Below, in pieces: positions 59,280 through 64,000 of a DNA stretch of 64,000 nt. The notes under the pieces are model-generated. The model did not search any database. It had not been told where the DNA came from and was given only the letters and a program-made list of their open reading frames with translations. The position numbers were made by a program, and so were the translations under genes. Source of the DNA: Ramlibacter monticola. GTDB taxonomy: Bacteria > Pseudomonadota > Gammaproteobacteria > Burkholderiales > Burkholderiaceae_C. The first letter of the stretch is position 1, and every line of letters begins with the position of its first letter. The stretch covers positions 186,001-250,000 of the forward strand of contig NZ_JAEQNE010000008.1 in assembly GCF_016722785.1 (NCBI RefSeq). The letters are read 5' to 3'.

Positions 59280-60701
59280 TCACTGCTCCGCCTTGAACAG
59301 CGCCGCCACCTTCCTCTTCGGCTTGATGTTCGCCGAGATCCGGTTTCCCGCCGGCTTGGCGGCGGTGCTGGCTTCCCATGCCGCCGCTTCCTCGCGCTGG
59401 GGGGCCTGGTAGGGCTGGTCGAAGAAGGGGTCCGCGGACGCCGCGGCCTGGCGCGGCTCGCGCCGGCGCTCCTCGTAGCGCTCGCGGCGGTCGTCTTCGT
59501 CGCCCTGCTGCCGCCAGGTGCGGCGGCCGTCGTTGATGCGGCCGCGCGGACGGTCTTCGTCGTACTCCAGCGGCTCGATCTCCAGCTTGCGCTTCAGGAG
59601 CTTCTCGACATCGGCGACCAGGCGGTTGTCGCCCGGCGACACCAGCGTGACCGCCAGCCCCGACGCTCCCGCGCGGCCGGTGCGGCCGATGCGGTGGATG
59701 TAGTCCTCGGGGTTGAAGGGCACGTCGAAGTTGAACACCGCCGGCACGTCCTTGATGTCCAGCCCGCGGGCCGCGACGTCGGTGGCCACCAGCAGGTCGA
59801 CCTCGCCGCGCTTGAAGGCGTCGAGCGCCTTCAAGCGTTCGTCCTGGCTCTTGTCGCCGTGCATGGCCACGGCCTTGAGGCCGTCGCGCTCCAGCGCCCG
59901 CGCGAGGCGCGCGCAACCGAGCTTGCTGTTGACGAACACGAAGGCCTGCGTGATCCCGCGCTGGCGCACGATCTGCCGCAGAGCCCGGCGCTTGTCGTCT
60001 TCCGGCACGCTGAAGAAATGCTGTTCGACGGTCGAAGCGGTCGTGTTCGGCTTCGACACCTCGATCACCACCGGTTCCTGCAGGTAGCTGTTGGCCAGCC
60101 GCTTGATCTCCGGCGAGAAGGTGGCCGAGAACAGCAGGGTCGTGCGCTGCTTGGGCAGGTACGACAGGATGCGCTGCAGGTCCGGCAGGAAGCCGATGTC
60201 CAGCATGCGGTCGGCCTCGTCGAGCACCACGTACTCGACCTGGTTCAGGACGGCGTTCTTGGCTTCGATGTGATCCAGCAGGCGGCCCGGCGTGGCGACG
60301 AGCACTTCCACGCCGCGCTTCAGTTCCGCCGTCTGCGGCTTCATGTCCATGCCGCCGAACACCACCGCGCTGCGCAGGTTGGTGTACTTGGAATAGAGCT
60401 TGACCTGCTGCGCGACCTGGTCGGCCAGTTCGCGCGTGGGCAGCAGCACCAGCGCCCGCACCGGGTGGCGGGCCGGCGAGGTCGAGGCGTTCTCGTGCTT
60501 CAGCATCCGCTGCAGCAGGGGCAGCGAGAAGGCGGCCGTCTTGCCGGTGCCGGTCTGGGCGGCGCCCATCACGTCGCGGCCGGCCAGCACCACGGGGATC
60601 GCCTGCGCCTGGATCGGCGTCATGCTCTCGTAGCCCATCTCGGCGACGGCCCTTGCGAGCGGCTCAGCCAGGTTCAGTTTGGAAAAGGCGGATTCGGACA
60701 T
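59280..60701 (-). CDS. rhlE: DEAD-box RNA helicase RhlE
   Basis: 473 aa. Q motif with TPIQAQAIP, Walker A AQTGTGKT, PTRELADQV, DEAD box VLDEADRMLD, SAT motif FSATFS, and HRIGRTGRAG. The tail is basic and Arg/Glu-rich (RRERYEERRRE), ending in KPKRKVAALFK as in RhlE. Unwinds structured RNA in ribosome and mRNA decay pathways. Confidence 0.94.
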   Translation of the reverse strand: MSESAFSKLNLAEPLARAVAEMGYESMTPIQAQAIPVVLAGRDVMGAAQTGTGKTAAFSLPLLQRMLKHENASTSPARHPVRALVLLPTRELADQVAQQVKLYSKYTNLRSAVVFGGMDMKPQTAELKRGVEVLVATPGRLLDHIEAKNAVLNQVEYVVLDEADRMLDIGFLPDLQRILSYLPKQRTTLLFSATFSPEIKRLANSYLQEPVVIEVSKPNTTASTVEQHFFSVPEDDKRRALRQIVRQRGITQAFVFVNSKLGCARLARALERDGLKAVAMHGDKSQDERLKALDAFKRGEVDLLVATDVAARGLDIKDVPAVFNFDVPFNPEDYIHRIGRTGRAGASGLAVTLVSPGDNRLVADVEKLLKRKLEIEPLEYDEDRPRGRINDGRRTWRQQGDEDDRRERYEERRREPRQAAASADPFFDQPYQAPQREEAAAWEASTAAKPAGNRISANIKPKRKVAALFKAEQ

Positions 60702-60747
60702 TAACCTGCTATTGTCTCATTTCCGCCAAATCCGAGCTCGACCCTGC

Positions 60748-61626
60748 TCAAAGAGTGCGCGCACTGAAGGTATCGCAGGCCTTGACACTGCCGCTCTGGA
60801 TGCCGGTCGTGAACCAGCGCTGGCGCTGCGCGCTGGTGCCGTGGGTGAAGCTTTCGGGCACCACCGCGCGGCCCGCCGACTGCTGCAGGGCATCGTCGCC
60901 GATCTTCTGGGCCGCGTTCATGGCCTCCTCGATGTCGCCCTGTTCCAGGATGTTGCGGGCCTTCTGGGCATGGTTCGCCCAGACGCCGGCGAAGCAGTCC
61001 GCCTGCAACTCCAGCCGCACGCTCATCGCGTTGGCCTGGGCCTGCGAGGACCGGGCGCGGGCCCGTTCCACCTGCTCGCTGATGCCCAGTTCCTGCTGCA
61101 CGTGGTGGCCGACCTCGTGCGCGATCACGTACGCCTGCGCGAAATCGCCGGGCGCACCCAGCCGGTTCTTCATCGTCTCGTAGAAGCTGAGGTCGATGTA
61201 GACCTTCTGGTCGGTCGGGCAGTAGAACGGGCCCATGGCGGCCTGGCCGGCCCCGCAGGCCGTGCGCACGGAGCCGCGGAACAGCACCAGCTTGGGCTGC
61301 TTGTAGGTGGCGCCACCCTGGCGGAACAGGTCGGTCCACACGTCCTCGGTGTCGGCCAGCACGGTGGACACGAACTTCGCCATCTGGTCGTTGGCGGGCG
61401 GCGCCGGTGCGGGCCCGGTCTGCGCCGGGGGCGCGCCGCCACCGCCGCCGGTCAACATGCTCAGGAGCGTGAGCGGATTGACGCCCAGCAGGGCGCCGCC
61501 CACGAGCGCGATCACGATGGTGCCGATGCCGATCGTGCCGCCGCCGATGCCGAAGCCGCCGCCCCCGCCTCCGCCGCTGCGCGCGTCCTCGACGTTGGAT
61601 GACTCGCGATTGCCTTCCCAGCGCAT
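60748..61626 (-). CDS. ypfJ: YpfJ-family neutral zinc metallopeptidase
   Basis: 292 aa. MRWEGNRESSNVEDARSGGGGGGG at the start, a membrane segment (about 32-52), a Pro/Gly linker, and HEVGHH at 170-175 with the HExxH zinc ligands and downstream ELQADCFAG. Cys123 and Cys136-like pairs suggest a periplasmic fold. ATG behind CAGGAGGCGGAT. Divergent from pcp by 27 bases. Substrate unknown. Confidence 0.9.
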   Translation of the reverse strand: MRWEGNRESSNVEDARSGGGGGGGFGIGGGTIGIGTIVIALVGGALLGVNPLTLLSMLTGGGGGAPPAQTGPAPAPPANDQMAKFVSTVLADTEDVWTDLFRQGGATYKQPKLVLFRGSVRTACGAGQAAMGPFYCPTDQKVYIDLSFYETMKNRLGAPGDFAQAYVIAHEVGHHVQQELGISEQVERARARSSQAQANAMSVRLELQADCFAGVWANHAQKARNILEQGDIEEAMNAAQKIGDDALQQSAGRAVVPESFTHGTSAQRQRWFTTGIQSGSVKACDTFSARTL

Positions 61627-61653
61627 ATCCGCCTCCTGCTGTAGAGTGATCCC

Positions 61654-62322
61654 ATGCTATCCACCGGAAGCACGGCCGCACGTAGTCCTTCGTCCGTATT
61701 GGTGACCGGCTTCGACCCCTTCGGGGGGAGCGAAGTCAACCCGAGCTGGCAGGCGGTGGCCGCCCTGCATGGCCGCGAAATCGCCGGGCACCGCATCGTC
61801 GGCGGCGAGTTGCCCACCGTGTTCGGCGGCGCGATCCGCCGGCTCGAGGAACTGATGCGCCAGCACCGCCCCCGCCTCGTGCTCTGCACGGGCCAGGCCG
61901 GCGGCCGCGGCGCGATCTCCCTCGAGCGCGTGGCCATCAACGTGAACGACGCCCGCATCCCGGACAACGCCGGCGCCAGGCCCATCGACACACCGGTCGT
62001 GCCGGACGGACCGGCAGCTTACTTCAGCTCCCTGCCGATCAAGGCGATGCTGAAGAGCCTGCTGGATGCCGGTGTGCGCGCCGAGGTCTCGCAGACCGCC
62101 GGCACCTTCGTCTGCAACAACACCTTTTACGGATTGATGCACCTGCTGAGAACGCCGGAATGGCGTGGCGTGCGCGGCGGGCTGGTCCACGTGCCCTTCC
62201 TGCCGGAGCAGGGCCAGCCCTCGATGCGGCTGGACGAGATCGTGCGCGGGCTGGAAATCGCGATCGCGTGCGCCCTGGAGACGCGGCACGACATCCGCAA
62301 GGAAGCCGGCGCCCTGAACTGA
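61654..62322 (+). CDS. pcp: Pyrrolidone-carboxylate peptidase (pyroglutamyl-peptidase I)
   Basis: Cysteine peptidase removing N-terminal pyroglutamate. 222 aa with catalytic Glu91 (GRGAISLERVAIN), Cys154 (GTFVCNNTFYGLMH) and His179 (GLVHVPFLPEQ). VLVTGFDPFGGSEVNPSW is the N-terminal signature. Cytosolic, usual length with a short N-terminal extension. Confidence 0.95.
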   Translation: MLSTGSTAARSPSSVLVTGFDPFGGSEVNPSWQAVAALHGREIAGHRIVGGELPTVFGGAIRRLEELMRQHRPRLVLCTGQAGGRGAISLERVAINVNDARIPDNAGARPIDTPVVPDGPAAYFSSLPIKAMLKSLLDAGVRAEVSQTAGTFVCNNTFYGLMHLLRTPEWRGVRGGLVHVPFLPEQGQPSMRLDEIVRGLEIAIACALETRHDIRKEAGALN

Positions 62323-62369
62323 ATGGCCCGCGGCCTGCACGACTGCGGGTCGGCCCCTAGAATCAAGTT

Positions 62370-63221
62370 GTGTCCATCCTCAATGCCGACCTGCACTGCC
62401 ATTCCGTGGTTTCCGACGGCACCCTCACGCCCGAGGAACTGGCCGCGCGGGCGGCGTCCAACGGCGTCGAGCTCTGGTCGCTGACCGACCACGACGAGAT
62501 CGGCGGCCAGCACCGCGCCGCCGCCGCGGCCCGGGCGCAGGGCCTGCGCTACCTCACGGGGACCGAGATTTCCGTCACCTTCGCCGGGGAGACGGTGCAC
62601 ATCGTCGGCCTCGGCTTCGACCCTGCCGACGAGGGCATGCGGCAGGGCCTGGAGCAGACCCGCGGCGGCCGCGGCGGCCGGGCGCGGGAGATCGCGGCCG
62701 GACTGGCCACGGCCGGCATCCCGGGCACCTATGAAGGCGCGCTGAAGTACGTCGGCAACCCGGCGCTGATCTCGCGCACGCATTTCGCCCGCTACCTGGT
62801 CGAGACCGGCGTGTGCAAGGACACCGCGGAGGTGTTCCGCCGCTACCTCACCGAAGGCAAGCCGGGCTACGTGCCGCACCGCTGGGCCGCCCTGAAGGAT
62901 GCGGTGCGCTGGATCCGCGAGGCCGGCGGCGTCGCCGTCATCGCCCACCCCGCGCGCTACAAGTTCACGGCCAACGAGGAATACGCCCTGTTCACGGAAT
63001 TCAAGGCGCACGGCGGCCGCGCCGTCGAAGTCGTGACCGGCAGCCACACGGTGGCCGAATACGCCAGGTACGCCGACACCGCCCGCGAATTCGGGCTGGC
63101 CGCCTCGCGCGGCAGCGACTTCCACAGCCCCGGCGAAAGCCACACCGACCTGGGCCAGCTGCCCTTCCTGCCGGCGGAACTGACGCCGGTGTGGGACCTG
63201 CTGGCCGACCGCATCCAGTGA
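62370..63221 (+). CDS. rnm: PHP-domain phosphoesterase, RNase AM / nucleoside bisphosphate phosphatase type
   Basis: 283 aa, GTG start. PHP metal motifs: ADLHCHSVVSDG, LTDHDEIGG, VIAHPARY and GSDFHSPGE. Matches YciV/Rnm, which removes 5' nucleotides from RNA and 3'-phosphate from nucleoside bisphosphates. GTG of the next gene overlaps its stop (GTGA). Confidence 0.9.
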   Translation: MSILNADLHCHSVVSDGTLTPEELAARAASNGVELWSLTDHDEIGGQHRAAAAARAQGLRYLTGTEISVTFAGETVHIVGLGFDPADEGMRQGLEQTRGGRGGRAREIAAGLATAGIPGTYEGALKYVGNPALISRTHFARYLVETGVCKDTAEVFRRYLTEGKPGYVPHRWAALKDAVRWIREAGGVAVIAHPARYKFTANEEYALFTEFKAHGGRAVEVVTGSHTVAEYARYADTAREFGLAASRGSDFHSPGESHTDLGQLPFLPAELTPVWDLLADRIQ

Positions 63222-64000
63222 GCGCCGCGTCCGCGGCCCTCGCGCTGCGCCGGCCGAACGCGCTCGCCGGCATCGCCCTCACCGTCGGCGCCAGCGCCTG
63301 CTTCGCCGCGCTCGACACCACCACCAAGTACGTCAGCGCCTCGGTGCCGCTGCTGATGGCGCTGTGGGTCCGCTACCTGTTCCAGGCCGTCGCCACCACC
63401 GCGGTGATGATGCCCGCGCGCGGCTGGCAGATCTGGCGCACCCGCCGGCTGGCCTGGCAGCTGGTGCGCGGCGTGCTGCTGCTCGCCAGCAGCCTGCTCG
63501 CCTTCCTGAGCCTGCGCTACATGCCGGTGGGCGAATTCACCGCGATCGTGATGATCACGCCGCTGGTGATCACCCTGCTCGCCGCCACCCTGCTGAAGGA
63601 GCACGTGTCGCCCCTGCGCTGGGTGCTGGTGGCCGGCGGCTTTGCCGGCACGCTGGTGATCATCCGTCCCGGCGCCAGCCACTTCGGCTGGAGCAGCCTG
63701 CTGCCGCTGGCGCTGGTGGGCTGCAATTCGGCCTTCCAGGTCCTCACCAGCAAGCTGGCTCAGACCGAGGACCCGGTGACGATGCACCTGTACACGGGCT
63801 GGACCGGCACCCTGATCGCCTCGCTGGCCCTGCCGTTCGTGTGGACCGCCCTGCCGAGCCCCTGGCTGTGGGCCGGGCTGGCCTTCATGGGCCTCATGGC
63901 CAGCGTGGGCCACTTCATGCTGATCCTGGCCTACTACCGCGCCCCGGCGGCGACGCTCACGCCTTATCTCTACACCCAGATCGGCTTCGCCATGCTGGGT
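63218..64000 (+). CDS. EamA/DMT-family transporter, 3' end cut by window edge
   Basis: 261 codons are visible with no stop, so the gene continues past 64000. GTG start overlaps rnm stop. Drug/metabolite transporter fold with ten predicted helices, of which eight or nine are seen: FAALDTTTKYVSASVPLLMA, LSLRYMPVGEFTAIVMITPL, and IIRPGASHFGWSSLLPLALV. Second EamA repeat begins near residue 155. Substrate unknown. Confidence 0.9.
   Translation, partial: MSAASAALALRRPNALAGIALTVGASACFAALDTTTKYVSASVPLLMALWVRYLFQAVATTAVMMPARGWQIWRTRRLAWQLVRGVLLLASSLLAFLSLRYMPVGEFTAIVMITPLVITLLAATLLKEHVSPLRWVLVAGGFAGTLVIIRPGASHFGWSSLLPLALVGCNSAFQVLTSKLAQTEDPVTMHLYTGWTGTLIASLALPFVWTALPSPWLWAGLAFMGLMASVGHFMLILAYYRAPAATLTPYLYTQIGFAMLG

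Overview
The window is 64 kb of uniformly GC-rich, gene-dense chromosome. The gene content points to a betaproteobacterium of the Burkholderiales, most likely Comamonadaceae (Ramlibacter/Variovorax-like). Reasons: the linkage obgE-rpmA-rplU | ispB-tRNA-Pro-pilB-pilC-pilD-coaE-zapD-yacG | NUDIX-AAA-argJ, several orphan Bug/TctC binding proteins, a fused isobutyryl-CoA mutase, and NodT-type RND efflux. The genus is an inference. I see no insertion sequence, phage gene, CRISPR array, rRNA or plasmid function, and no stretch above about 300 bases without a gene.

Layout. 1-8.6 kb is core: ribosomal proteins L21/L27 and GTPase ObgE on the minus strand, then polyprenyl synthase, tRNA-Pro(CGG), type IV pilus assembly (pilB, pilC, pilD), CoA synthesis, FtsZ-ring factor ZapD and gyrase inhibitor YacG. 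8.7-11.8 kb is a translationally coupled minus-strand group (argJ, DUF815-type ATPase, NUDIX) with a rhodanese. 11.8-20 kb is organic-acid and acyl-CoA metabolism: an exported fumarylacetoacetate-hydrolase-like lipoprotein divergent from a TRAP transporter (dctP, dctQ, dctM), then icmF behind a LiuR-like palindrome. 20-24.8 kb is a five-gene minus-strand catabolic operon (SMP-30 lactonase, Bug protein, 2-hydroxyacid dehydrogenase, RraA/HMG-aldolase-like protein, second Bug protein) with a recognisable promoter. 24.9-31.4 kb is mixed: VWA protein, DAHP synthase, hydrolase, MFS exporter, quinone-oxidoreductase/SDR pair and a lone receiver domain.

32-38.6 kb is a tripartite RND multidrug pump with a divergent TetR repressor and a 24-bp operator between them. 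38.7-44.4 kb carries a repeat-containing periplasmic protein, cupin, aldo/keto reductase, DUF1080 lipoprotein, lipid kinase and a third Bug protein. 44.5-51.6 kb (minus strand) holds a Mut7-C protein, amidase, acyl-CoA ligase, universal stress protein, TerC and a TctD/TctE-like two-component system. 51.6-64 kb holds a YitT protein, hppD, an orphan OmpR regulator coupled to the fluoride channel gene crcB, sapC, a CBS/CorC protein, DUF2971, apaH, rhlE, ypfJ, pcp, rnm and a truncated EamA transporter.

The least ordinary features are two ~120-bp near-perfect palindromes, each in a gap between convergent genes (8592-8710 and 59128-59250); a proline-rich repeat inserted in DctM; a Tat/lipobox signal on an FAH-family enzyme next to a TRAP system; the five-gene organic-acid operon with two Bug proteins; an SDR lacking YxxxK; and a secreted protein with three copies of a CX10C repeat. 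No wholly new multi-gene defence or mobile system is evident. Both window ends cut genes: obgE lacks its C-terminus and the EamA gene lacks its 3' end.
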